Below are positions 11,457-22,515 of a DNA stretch of 64,000 nucleotides, piece by piece (the stretch's first letter is position 1; each line of letters opens with the position of its first letter). The stretch comes from Entoloma clypeatum (Eukaryota > Basidiomycota > Agaricomycetes > Agaricales > Entolomataceae): contig OY751487.1 of assembly GCA_963565915.1 (NCBI GenBank), forward strand, positions 3,844,001 through 3,908,000. The letters run 5' to 3'. Position numbers and translations under genes: made by a program. Under the pieces are notes generated by a model. It saw nothing but the letters and a program-made list of their open reading frames with translations. It made no database searches and had not been told where the DNA came from.

Positions 11457-12076
11457 TTGTCACCTTCGGTCCAAGTCGAAGGAACACGGTCTGCCTCGCA
11501 AGAGCTCCTTCATCTTGGAGATTCTTGATTCCTTTCAGTGGTGGTGTGGACGAAAAGATGCATATACCAGACTCTTACAATACCTGAGCGATGGACCTTC
11601 ACACTCTTTTACAATCCCCTCGACGCTTGCGCTTTGGCCACCTACGCGTCCCGAATGACACCCATTCAACCCCTCTGTAGAGTCATACCTAGGTTACCCA
11701 CCCTTCGCTTTCTCCTTGCTTATCTCCCTCGCTGTCAATCCGCTGTGGAGGCCGTTCTTGAGTACATTAATTTCACTTATCGACTTTTCTGCTCGTTGTA
11801 AATAATGCCACTTGATCTTTGTGCGATGAGAATAATTGTAAAAAGTTGACATGTTTCCGGATTTGCCCAAGTGGCAGGTGTGAAAAAGTCATCGCATATC
11901 AGTCTCGGGCGGACACATCATCCCATCGCCTTCCACTTGCATCCGCGCACCTTGCAACATAGCAGACTACCGTAAGCAGTCCCATACATGCACATATGAT
12001 ACGCTGGCACTGATGCAATCCTCTCTAGGTCAACATCCCAACCCTGCATAGCTCGTATCACCAAGCCACTGTCCTA

Positions 12077-12463
12077 ATGAGTTCTCGTGCAGGTGCAGGC
12101 GGTCGTCAGACCATGTCCGAGCTCAAGCTTCGGCGGTTGATAGAACACAACCAGCGGCTAAGAGAGGATCTGGCCCGACCGCGAGTTCGAGTTAGTGAAG
12201 CTAGCGCCAGGTGAGCTACTCAAACCACGCCCTGTATCAGAAATATAGTCTTCAACTTTGTCATTTTCAGTCTCATTCAATACTGCAAGACAACTAAGGA
12301 CCATCTGGTGCGTCTTCGAGAAGCCTTTCATCCAAGAATCTGGTCGAACTCAACCCAACCTTTGTTCTTCCAGGTCCCGTCAGTTTGGGGTCCCGTCGGC
12401 AAAACGGACGACCCGTATGGGCAACAAAGTGGAGGAGGCTGCGCATGCTGTTCAATCCAGTGA
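12077..12463 (+). CDS. Heterotrimeric G-protein gamma subunit, copy 2
   Basis: Three exons (12077-12210, 12271-12307, 12374-12463) encode 86 residues: [12 protein letters not shown], then [50 protein letters not shown] and the tail [10 protein letters not shown]. The terminal CSIQ is a CAAX box, and two extra cysteines just before it could take palmitate. It is nearly identical in the core to copy 1. It lacks copy 1's first short intron and has a different, glycine-rich N-terminus and a different CAAX box. The second and third introns of copy 1 are kept at the same codons, so it arose by tandem DNA duplication. The open frame and conserved core give no sign of decay. Confidence 0.9.
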
Positions 12464-12970
12464 TTGCTAATACCTGCGCCTCATCGCCCTCTTCCTTTCG
12501 ACTTCCGCCTTTCATTATTCATGACGGCCTAATGGAAAAACGGGGCATGAACTCTATCAGTCCTGTGGTCTCTGTTGCCCCAGCCCAACGCGTATACTTC
12601 ATGTAAATCGAGGTTGTACATTACCCTTTCCCTGCCTCCGATCATCTGCTATCTTTGTCCTTTTCTCGTCTTTCATTGTAGGTCTTGGATCCTTTTTCCT
12701 GTTATATGGTCTGTACCTTACAGTTGTCGATTCACCTCTCGATTTTCGCTACTTTCCTATAGTTTCTCCCGTTTCGCTGGGCTGCGGTGTTCGCCACATA
12801 TGATAACAACCCATTGTAACTTATTTGCACAACACATCTTATAAATTTTTCATTTGGGGTTCAGAAGGCACAAAGACCAAATTTTGAAGAGACAATCCGC
12901 CAACTGACACATTGGTGTAGAATAACATGTCGCCAGTTTCAAAAAATTCGAGGGTTTCGTGAATTGAAGG
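12464..12970. other. Gene-free stretch between convergent genes
   Basis: Contains the 3' untranslated sequence of the second G gamma gene and the thioredoxin gene, including pyrimidine-rich tracts around 12610-12780. Open frames here have no recognisable protein features. Confidence 0.5.
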
Positions 12971-13395
12971 CTAGACTCCTTTCAAAAATTTGTCGACCAT
13001 AGTCTTGGGCATAGCACCAATAAATTGGTCGATGGGATTCCCGTTCCGAAACGCAATGACTGTCGGGAGAGTCGCAATCTAAACACATTCACAATCGAAG
13101 GAAGGGCAACAGACGAGACAAGGAACCCGTACTTTGTATTTGTGAGCGAGAGGCTGGATCTCCTCTGTGTCAACCGCTACAAGGTCGACGGGAAGCTTTG
13201 AACCTGACCTCACGTTGGGATCGACAGCAATTCCCTCCAGGATGGGGGAAAGCTGTTTACATGGTCCACACCAGCTTGGAAGATTGTGAAGAAATGTCGG
13301 TGGTATGACTCCAGAACTGCCTACTCAGCATAAAAATCGACAAGAACCAGTCTATCCTTGGTGTTTATGACTTTGTTGAATGTCTGTGGGGATTA
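12971..13395 (-). CDS. Thioredoxin
   Basis: Small disulfide reductase. Minus-strand exons read TFNKVINTKDRLVLVDFYAD, then WCGPCKQLSPILEGIAVDP carrying the WCGPC active site, DLVAVDTEEIQPLAHKYK, and IATLPTVIAFRNGNPIDQFI with the cis-proline, ending VDKFLKGV and a TAG at 12971-12973. One intron falls between FYAD and WCGPC (spliced codon GA|C) and one between KYK and IATLPTV. The N-terminal exon was not resolved: an ATG near 13480 on the minus strand could start it, but the frame closes before any good donor. Vacuolar, cytosolic or mitochondrial placement cannot be decided without the N-terminus. Confidence 0.85.
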
Positions 13396-14039
13396 TACAG
13401 TACTTTTAGTAGTTGGGAATAAAATATGGGAAATGTTTCAAGTCACTTCGATGTCTGCTTTGAGATATTTTTCCGCCGTACATGGGGTGAAGTGGAATCC
13501 ACGCATACCATGCCTAGGCAGTCTGGCAGCTTTGAGCATCCAAGTCATGGTGGGTGCCGGGTTGGCCGAGATCGAGGCACAAAAGGCTCAAGTGCCGGGC
13601 TTCCCGGGTCAATGCAGTGCCGATGAAGTGTGATCATGCATCAAACACAGCAATAATCTGTTGTTTCATGCTGTCCAACGCTTGGCAATCAGAAGTTAAA
13701 CAGATCAAGTCTCTTTCCTCCTCGTCAAATGACAGATGGCTAACAAAAGTGCCTCATGCGTTCAAGGACAAAGAAATATTGTCGTTATGGAAATCATCGC
13801 CATGTCGTCAAATACAAATGGTTGTATCCATTCTTGGAACATATGTCATATATAAAGCATGAGGATCTCAACTTTTATTTCACAACATTTCTTGTTCCCG
13901 TGTCACCGAGCAGCGTCAGTCCTCGCTCATTTATCTTGACCCTGTTCCTTACCATCTCCCTCCTGCCAGGCTCAAAGTCCGTCTTTTGATCAAGACCGCC
14001 CTTGTATACATCATACAGAGACTTTCTGATTCTTGAAAG
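13396..14039. other. Gene-free stretch, divergent promoter region
   Basis: Holds the unresolved 5' part of the thioredoxin gene on the minus strand and the promoter and leader of the cupredoxin gene on the plus strand. Short open frames at 13554-13862 show no recognisable domain. Confidence 0.4.
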
Positions 14040-14947
14040 ATGCGTTTCTCGACCGCTGCCTTCGTTGCTTCCGCTGCCGCTCTTGTGTCTGCTGCAAACG
14101 TCTCCGTCCTCGTTGGTGATCAAGGCTCTGTAAGCTCTGCCTGTCCCATCGTTTGTGAATGTCGTACTCAACGAGTACCATAGCTCGCTTTCTCACCCAG
14201 CAGCGTTACATTGAATGCTGGCGACATCATCAATTTCGAATTGTATGTTAACCTCCAAGGATTACGACTGATATTTGTTTGTTGATTGGATTCCCTTCCT
14301 CTTCAGTCGCGCCAAGAACCATGTCAGTCGCGTCAAGGATGCCTTCAGTGATTGAACTGACCTTTATCTCTTGGCTAGTCTGTTACACAATCAACATTTG
14401 CCAGCCCATGTACGTTGCAGACAACGCCTGCCGCTGGGATCGATTCTGGCTTCATGCCGGTCGCCCCCAACGCCACTTCTTTCCCAACCTGGAGCATCAC
14501 TGTCCAGAACGCCTCCGCACCACTGTGGTTCTTCTGCGCTCAAACAAATCCCGCCAAGTAAGAATGCCTTCTTTGCGTCATAGACACACACACATCTCAC
14601 AAAATCCAGCCACTGCCATGCGGGGATGGTTTTCGCTGTGAATCCTACTGCTGCCAAGACTTTTGATGCCTTCCAGGTCAGTCCAACACATGATGTCGTG
14701 GGTTGTTTAACTGAAATGACATGGTTAGGCGGCTGCCAAAGCTGCTGGTGCTCCAAGTGGATCATCGTCTGCTGGTGGATCTACCACTGGGCCCTATGGT
14801 TATGGCTCTCCTTCAGCGACAACTGCCGCCAGTGGAATAGGTGCCCCTGCCTCCACGAGCACATCCAACAGTGCACTCCGGATGGGAGGCAGTGCCGCAG
14901 GTATCCTTCTGGCTGGTACCGGGCTTTTCGCGGGCTTGGTGCTATAA
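14040..14947 (+). CDS. Secreted cupredoxin-like, probably GPI-anchored protein
   Basis: Six exons (14040-14129, 14184-14242, 14307-14322, 14379-14557, 14610-14676, 14729-14947) encode 209 residues. The signal peptide is MRFSTAAFVASAAALVSA. The cupredoxin fold follows: FSPSSVTLNAGDIINFEF, NHSVTQSTFASPC, and LWFFCAQTNPANHCHAGM. These place the metal-type residues His (NHSV), Cys (FFC), His (HCH) and Met (AGM) as in blue-copper-like domains. A Ser/Gly/Ala-rich stalk and a hydrophobic C-terminus (AGILLAGTGLFAGLVL) fit a GPI anchor signal. Basidiomycetes have many such extracellular serine-rich proteins of unclear function, often expressed in fruiting or symbiosis. The third exon is only 16 bases and carries the first histidine. 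Confidence 0.85.
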
Positions 14948-15205
14948 TGGTAGCTGGCAGAGTAGATAACCCCGAATCTAAATGGACGAAATTTTAGTCT
15001 CTATACCCTATTCCTGACGTGCATTGGTATGATGTATTCTAAACTGACCCCTGTACAGACTGTACTGTGTACATTGACCATGCCATAAATGATTGGATTC
15101 TCTCTTCAAAAAGTCGACCGCATAATAATAAGTAATAAACAGCACCAAAGCCCAACCCAGATTCATTGAGATCCACCTTAACTAGTCGTCCCTCTCTCCC
15201 TTATC

Positions 15206-18133
15206 ATGGATGCTATACGGGTTTCAAAGGTGATCTCTCTCGTCCGACTCGGGTTCAGCGCTCAGCTCAGCGATCACCATCTACAGGTCGGGGGGGTTGC
15301 ATGCACAAAGTCTGGCTTGACACTCTCTGGCACAATCCATTTGACTGCCCATCACCTTATCTTCCGATACGATGGAGAAGCGGCGCAAGAGATGTGGGTT
15401 AGTGAGATGGATCTAACTGCTGATGCACCATTCAAGTTATATACAGGTGCCATATCCACTGATCTCGTCCGTGTCTTGCCTTCCGCAAACATTGCAAGGA
15501 AAATATCCTGTCACATTTCATACAAGAACCTTTGAAACCTTCTCTTTGGGATTTGTGAAACCTGATGAATCGACGGATGTATTTGAGACCGTGAAAGAGC
15601 TCACCGTCGTGAGTACGTTGGTGGTCTGTTGATATCGTAATCCGTGGCTAATGCTGCAATGCATCCCTAGCGTCCGTTACGCAGCTATATGCCTTTTTCT
15701 ATCGTCCAAACCCCCCACTACCTTCTAATACAGGTTGGTTCACTTATTCTCCCCGAGAAGAATTTGGCCGTATGGGCGTTGGTACGCGAAGCAAGGCATG
15801 GCGCTTCACAGATGTCAACAAAGATTACTCTGTGCGTGGTGCCTAATTCAGTTCAAGAAGTCGTTTATCGATGACTTCTAGTAACTCCAGTTCTGTCCTA
15901 CATACCCTGCCCGCCTGGTTGTTCCGACCAAAATCAGTGACACGACATTACAATACGCTTCAAAATACCGAAGTAAATGTAGAATACCTGTACTCACCTA
16001 TCTACACTGGGCAAATTACGTGCGTAACCTGTATCAAATGCCCTTGGAGAACTTGACATGACTTTGCCTTAGGGGAGTATAACTCGTTCGAGTCAACCGA
16101 TGGTCGGGATTACCCAGAATCGTTCTATCCAAGACGAGAAGCTCATCGAAGCGGTTTTCCAATCGCAAATCTCACCTGAATCCCGCGCTTCCAGTACTCC
16201 CGTTTATGGGGCAACGACTACGAACCTCATCATAGATGCTAGGCCAACAACTAACGCCGTGGCCAATACTGCAAAAGGCGCCGGAACAGAGAACATGGAT
16301 CATTACAAGGAGGGCAAGAAAGCCTACCTGGGCATCGACAATATCCATACAATGCGCGATTCTCTTCTGAAAGTCGTCGAAGCCTTGAGGCAGGCTGATG
16401 CGGTCCTTGCAAGCATCAGCAGTGACCTTGCTGGTCAGTTTTCCAATCTTGCGGTCTTAGACCGTGGGGCCCTTCGGCGTTCAGGCTGGCTGCGGCATAT
16501 CTCAGCAATCATTGGAGGGACGCTACTCATCGTGAAGAACATCCATGTGAATTCGTCGCACGTCCTGATACATTGCTCAGACGGTTGGGACCGTACATCT
16601 CAGTTATCTGCTCTGAGTCAACTCTGTCTCGACCCGTTCTACAGAACAATACGTGGCTTCGAAATCCTCATCGAAAAGGACTGGCTTTCGTACGGGCATA
16701 AGTTCCTTGATCGATGTGGACATCTTTCATCCGACAAATTCTTCCTTTCAACCTATGATGCCGCTAGTGCGGGTAGCGGCGCGGATGCTGCCCAGGCATT
16801 TCTATCCTCCGTCCAAAACCGTTTTGGGTCCCAGCCTCACCTAAAGGAAACGAGCCCCGTTTTCCACCAGTTTCTAGAATCGGTTCGACAGGTTCAACGA
16901 CAGTTTCCAGAACGGTTCGAGTTCAACGAGCGGTTCCTTCGTCGATTGCACTATCATGTCTATTCCTGTCAGTTCGGGACATTTTTGTATAATTCCGAGC
17001 GCGAGCGGCGGTTTGGTGTTGGTGGCCCGCCGGCTTGCGATCGCACCGTTAGTATCTGGGACTTTCTGAACTCCCCAGGAGAGATGGAACAGAATTGCAA
17101 CCCGAAGTATGATCCATCCCTAGACGAGCCAACGAGCCGAGCACCATGCGCAGATATGGGAGTTCTACTCCCGAATCCCAAAGATATCCGGTTTTGGCAC
17201 GAACTTTACAGTAAGACTGACGAAGAGATGAACGGGAGAACTGTGACAGCTCGAACCCGCGGAGTTGAGGTGGTACTAGGCCCAATAGACAACGCGGAGG
17301 AAGAGCCTGAGATTCAAGGATCAGATACCTCACAATCACACCCGTCGCCATCAGACCTCCCAGGAGCCCACAGCGCGAGACCTGAAACTCTCAACGCTGC
17401 TTTTACAGGTTTGGGCCATCATTCGGATGACCCCTCTGCCTCGACGCCCGAGGTATATCTTAGACTGGGTAGCGCGAATCTGAGTAACAACGAAGCATCT
17501 GACGCCTCACAGATTTCTAACCGTCTGCGGCCCGCTCGCATTCCTTCCCCAAGCTCCCGATCACCCAATTTTACTCGTACACGACCGCCAGATTTTCTGT
17601 CCAGCACCGCAGTAAAGTCAGTGTGGGGAAAGTTCTCTTCTAACGCCTCCGCCGCGTTTTCAGTCGTGCAAGACGCGTACGCTGGAGTCACGAAGGACTT
17701 GAAAATTGTGGCTCAGGGAAATAATGAGGACGATGCCAGCAAAGATCGTGAGGCTTTACAAGGTTGGGGTGAGGAATTGCCTCCGTCAACATCCCCCGTT
17801 TCGCGTGGCCTCGAATCGATGACATTGTCATCGACAGGGGGTAATCCATGGGCTACTTCTACTAGCAAAACTTCACATGTTGATTCGGAACATAATCCTT
17901 GGGGCTCACCTGGATCAACACAGGACGGGTCATTTGACATAACCAATCCTTCACTCCCAAAAGATCCAACTGTCGCGCATCCGGTACCTAGGGCGGTGCC
18001 TACAAAGACGGAAACGAGTTCCACAACGAGGACGCCACCTATACGTAAAGACGATTATAACACAACACCCATGACGAACGTGGGATACACCTCGTGGAAT
18101 ACGGATCCATTGGGGGTTGGATTAGACTCCTGA
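15206..18133 (+). CDS. Myotubularin-family phosphoinositide 3-phosphatase
   Basis: Removes the 3-phosphate from PI3P and PI(3,5)P2 on endosomal and vacuolar membranes. Six exons (15206-15229, 15287-15397, 15447-15612, 15671-15831, 15891-16019, 16073-18133) give 883 codons plus stop. The N-terminal PH-GRAM region includes GTIHLTAHHLIFRYDGEAA and VPYPLISSV. The catalytic domain has YSPREEFGRMGVG, FCPTYPARLVVPT, GSITRSSQPMVGI and the CX5R signature HCSDGWDRTSQ (Cys at about residue 365, Arg at 371). The C-terminal 300 residues are Ser/Pro/Thr-rich with repeated NPWG-type motifs and no FYVE domain. The start at 15206 is the family's usual N-terminus. Confidence 0.92.
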
Positions 18134-18519
18134 CCATTCTTGGACCATTCCTCGTACAAGAAACCTATGAAGTAACGATGCCATCGAGAATATCCATCGG
18201 TCGAGGGTTAGACTAATGAACTACATGTGTGTAGTAGTAGTACAGTGGTGATTTTGTTTTTCGGTACTTATGTGAACCCCTATATCCAATTTCACCTTTG
18301 TTTATTTCAACGAAGCGAGCTTTGGGACGCGTTGATTTGTTTCGTTCCTCGATGGATGAGTCGATGAGTTGAGATTGCGATTTTTCGATTCTTCGATCGT
18401 ACGAGAATATTGCGTGATGAGTTGCTGACAAAGCAATAATTACAATATATTGCAAAAAATGTGGTATTGTATGGCATCCAAACCCTCTTTTGTCCTCTCT
18501 CCATCCCCTCCAATTCACG
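18134..18519. other. Promoter region of SAM synthetase
   Basis: 386 bases between the myotubularin stop and the SAM synthetase ATG. AT-rich around 18410-18460, and pyrimidine-rich (tttgtcctctctccatcccc) just before the ATG, a common feature of strongly expressed fungal genes. No gene seen. Confidence 0.45.
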
Positions 18520-20022
18520 ATGGCCCCCAACGGAAACGCTGTTCGCCCCCCTCTTGCCTCTGGTCACTTCCTGTTCACTTCCGAGTCTGTTGGTGAAGGC
18601 CATCCTGGTACGTGTTAGCGCGACCACATTATAATAACTAGGTTGTTGATTCGTGGCACAGATAAGATCTGTGACCAGGTTTCTGACGCCATTGTAAGTA
18701 GAGGCGCCAATGGACGAGCCTGTGAGCTGAGGTAGTTTGTCTAGCTGGATGCTTGTCTTGCCGAGGACCCCTTCTCGAAGGTTGCTTGCGAGACTGCCTC
18801 CAAAACGGGCATGATCATGGTCTTCGGCGAGATCACCACTCAAGCCAAGCTTGACTACCAGAAGGTTATCCGCGATACGATCAAGCGAATTGGATACGAT
18901 GACTCGTCTAAGGGTTTCGATTACAAGACTTGCAACATCCTAGTTGCCATTGAGCAGCAATCTCCGGACATTGCGCAAGGCTTAGATCATGGATCCCTCG
19001 AGAACCACGGTGCTGGCGACCAGGGTATAATGTTCGGCTATGCCACGGATGAGACTGAGGAACTCATGCCGCTCACCATTGTTTTGGCCCATAAGCTGAA
19101 TGCTGCTATGGCTGCTGCGCGTCGTGATGGTTCACTTCCTTGGCTCCGCCCCGACTCCAAGACACAGGTTACTGTCGAGTACAAGAAGGATGGCGGCGCA
19201 ACAATCCCTCTTCGCGTGGACACTATCGTCATTTCTACCCAGCATGCGGAGGAAATCTCAACTGCTGATCTCCGCAGTGAAATCCTTGAGAAGATCGTCA
19301 AGAAAGTTATTCCTGCCAAGCTCTTGGATGAGCACACCATCTACCATGTTCGTCTTTATCGTCCTAGCTCGTCCATGACATGTACTCGGCTAATCACATA
19401 ATTAGATCCAACCTTCCGGCCGGTTTGTTATTGGTGGACCCCAAGGAGACGCAGGTTTGACTGGCCGCAAGATCATTGTTGACACTTACGGTGGTTGGGG
19501 TGCCCACGGTGGAGGGGCTTTTTCTGGAAAAGACTTCTCCAAGGTTGATCGGTCTGCTGCCTACACCGCGCGTTGGATCGGTATGTCTTTCGTCTCCTTT
19601 GCGTCTGTCAAAGCATTTTAACCAGACCGCCAGCCAAATCCCTCGTTTCTGCTGGTTTGGCTCGTCGGTGCCTCGTGCAGCTCTCTTATGCTATTGGTGT
19701 TGCCGAGCCCCTGTCCATATACGTTGATACCTACGGTACAGGCAAAAAGACGGAAGAAGAGCTCGTCGATATCATTCGGGCCAATTGGGATCTCCGACCC
19801 GGTGTGATTGGTAGGTGTCCGCCTCCTGGTGGTATGCATGCACGCCCACATTTAACTTGTCGCTAGTCCGTGACCTCGACCTCCAAAAGCCGCAATACCT
19901 CAAGACAGCGTCTTATGGCCATTTCGGTAGGTTATGTGACCTGATCCGCCATAGTACATCGCTCATGGTCCACAGGAAACCCGTCCTATACTTGGGAGAA
20001 GCCCAAGCAGCTCAAATTTTGA
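18520..20022 (+). CDS. S-adenosylmethionine synthetase
   Basis: Makes S-adenosylmethionine from methionine and ATP, supplying all methylation. Seven exons (18520-18607, 18662-18693, 18745-19347, 19406-19580, 19634-19810, 19867-19926, 19976-20022) encode 393 residues, the normal length. Motifs: [20 protein letters not shown] at the N-terminus with the catalytic His and Asp, [37 protein letters not shown], the P-loop-like [39 protein letters not shown], and [17 protein letters not shown] at the end. The second exon is only 32 bases and carries most of [11 protein letters not shown]. All key residues are present. The start ATG follows a pyrimidine-rich leader. Confidence 0.96.
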
Positions 20023-20353
20023 GCAAAATGATACCGATTTGCATCGTCGGAAGTTCATCCTTCCATTGATTCCTTATTGCATCACATCTAGACAAAATAC
20101 CCCAATTAGCCACTCACCATCTATCCGGGATCATTGTAGAATCGACCTCATACTGCTCTTGTTGTTTTACCTATAATCATAGCGTTCAACCGCGTATTTG
20201 TTTTCCGTCACGTAATACTACTAAGCACGTGCCCCTGATCTTATCTTTGACCTCCTGAGGAAATTCTTTTCAATGTTCCTCTCGCCACACATCGTACACT
20301 TCAACCTACTACCGATAGTACACGTCCCTCTTCCTTTCCCGGCTCCTGGTTAG

Positions 20354-22442
20354 AGTTAGTTGCAGCAACAACTATTCGACTGATCGCCGACGCTAAAAAC
20401 CGATCAATTTCTTGACCACAGTGTGCGGAATTTTGGGTCTACTTCTGCATGATCCAGCATTTGATGCTGCGCCTGAGCTCTGCGAGGGTTTACAGTTGCT
20501 ACAGCACAGAGGTCAAGATGCGTGTGGAATTGTGACATGTGGACCGAAGGGCCGTTTCTATCAGTGCAAAGCGAACGGCATGGTCCGCGATATCTTCGAT
20601 GCCGTCGCGATCTCGAGGTTGATTGGTGGGATGGGTGTTGGCCACGGTAGTTAGGTTTCTTTGCTCTGTTCATAGAATAACCACTGACGACCCAATTCTG
20701 CCTTGTGCTCGGGTTGACATCGTGGACAGTGCGATATCCTACTGCAGGCAGCTTCAACCACGCTGAGGCACAACCGTTCTACGTCAATTCGCCGTATGGT
20801 ATCGTTTTTGCGCATGTACGCTTTTCCTAACTATCGTTACTCCTTTTCTATACTCATCTATCCTGGTTTCATCTAGAACGGAAATCTCATCAACACCGAA
20901 GAGTTGATGAAATACATGGACGCCACCGCTCACAGGCACATCAATACAGCTTCAGACTCTGAGCTCCTCCTCAATATCTTTGCGAATAATTTGCAGCAGA
21001 CGGGCAAATTCCGGATCAACGAGGAGGACATTTTTACTGCTATTGGGGGCATGATGGATCAGTGCAAGGGCGCGTATGCCTGTGTCGCCATGCTAGCTGG
21101 ATTCGGGATCATAGCTTTTAGGGATCCGAATGGCATTCGGCCAGTTGGGATGGCTGTAAGGAAGACTGGGGGTGGTAATGATTATATGTTTGCCAGTGAG
21201 AGCGTCGTCGCGGATGCTGCTGGATTTATGGAGTGGCAGGACGTCAATCCCGGTTGGTTTTCCCTTCTCTTTCTGTGTAGAAATGGTTCATGTCCATTTC
21301 CCTTTTTTGCGCAGGTGAAGCTATCATCATCACGCGCAATAATGTCTCCCGTCGTCAAGTGGCGCCGCCCGCTACCTTTGCTCCAGACATTTTCGAGTTT
21401 GTTTATTTTGCACGTCCCGATTCCGTTTTGGACGGGATCAGTGTTTACAGAAGTCGGATGGCTATGGGTGATGCATTAGCCGAAAAAGTGAGAACTGTAT
21501 TGGAAGAGAGACAGTTTACAGTCGACGTGGTCATTCCAGTAAGTGTCTTTGCATTAAAGCCCGTTCTTGGCCTTCCTTTTTCCTACATCAATTCATCCAA
21601 AACAGGTTCCTGATACATCGAGGGTAGCTGCGCTCAACCTTGCTCAAAAGCTTGGGATACCATATCGTGAAGGTTTCATCAAGAACCGATATGTTGGAAG
21701 GACGTTCATCATGCCTGGTCAGCAAATGAGGTATGTCGCAATGATTGGGATGTCACAGCCAGCGCACCTGAGGTATGTACAGGAAGAAGAACGTCCGGAG
21801 GAAACTGAACGCGATGGCTTTGGAGTTCGCCGATAAGCATGTTCTCATTGTTGATGGTATGCAGCTTCGTCACGACAGAGGTTCATTCTAATTGTGCTCC
21901 AGATTCGATCGTTAGAGGTACAACGTCGAAGGAAATCATACAAATGGCAAAAGATGTCGGCGCGAAGAAAGTCATTGTCGCTAGCTGTGCTCCTCCCATT
22001 CGGTGCGTCGGCTGTCCCATTCTGCGAGTCCGTTGCTCTAATCTGAGTCCATTCCAACAGGTATCCAAATGTGTATGGTATCGACATGCCATCGAGGAGC
22101 GAGCTTGTTGCCCATGGTCGCGACACCGACGACGAAATTGCGGCGGCCATTGGTGCTGACCTCGTCATCTTCCAAACCTTACCTGACCTGGAAGCTTCTG
22201 TTCGGCAACTTAATCCCAGCATAGGAAATTTTGATTGTTCGGTCTTCACTGGAGACTATATTACGGGAGGTGTCAGCGAGGAGTATTTACAGTACATTGA
22301 AGATCTCCGTGCTGACAATGTGCGAGGGAAGGTGAAGACGAGTATGGCGCCCTTGGAGAGTGTGGCCAGTTCCGCACCCCTTACTCCAATAAACGGTTCT
22401 GACGATACGGTGGGGCTTCATAACACATGGAAGACTGTTTGA
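20354..22442 (+). CDS. ADE4: Amidophosphoribosyltransferase, first step of purine synthesis
   Basis: Converts PRPP and glutamine to phosphoribosylamine. The Ntn glutaminase domain begins at Cys-Gly-Ile-Leu-Gly, where the cysteine after Met is the catalytic residue once Met is removed. [27 protein letters not shown] and [11 protein letters not shown] follow. The phosphoribosyltransferase domain has [29 protein letters not shown], and the PRPP loop [17 protein letters not shown]. Exons: 20422-20646, 20730-20815, 20877-21252, 21315-21538, 21606-21730, 21783-21856, 21903-22002, 22061-22442. No ATG precedes TGC in the genome: the bases are CAG then TG TGC. I infer that the A of the ATG is at 20354, followed by an intron 20355-20421, which gives 530 residues with exact phase. 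Confidence 0.93.
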
Positions 22443-22515
22443 ACCGTTTATTGTGCGCTGTCGTTAATAGTAGATATTATAATATGACTTGGTTATTCCT
22501 TATTGGCAGGTCGTG

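Noticed and set aside
12575..12844. 89-codon plus-strand frame after the second G gamma gene
   Set aside because: Pyrimidine-rich 3' flanking DNA gives Phe/Leu/Ser runs; no start context or conserved feature.
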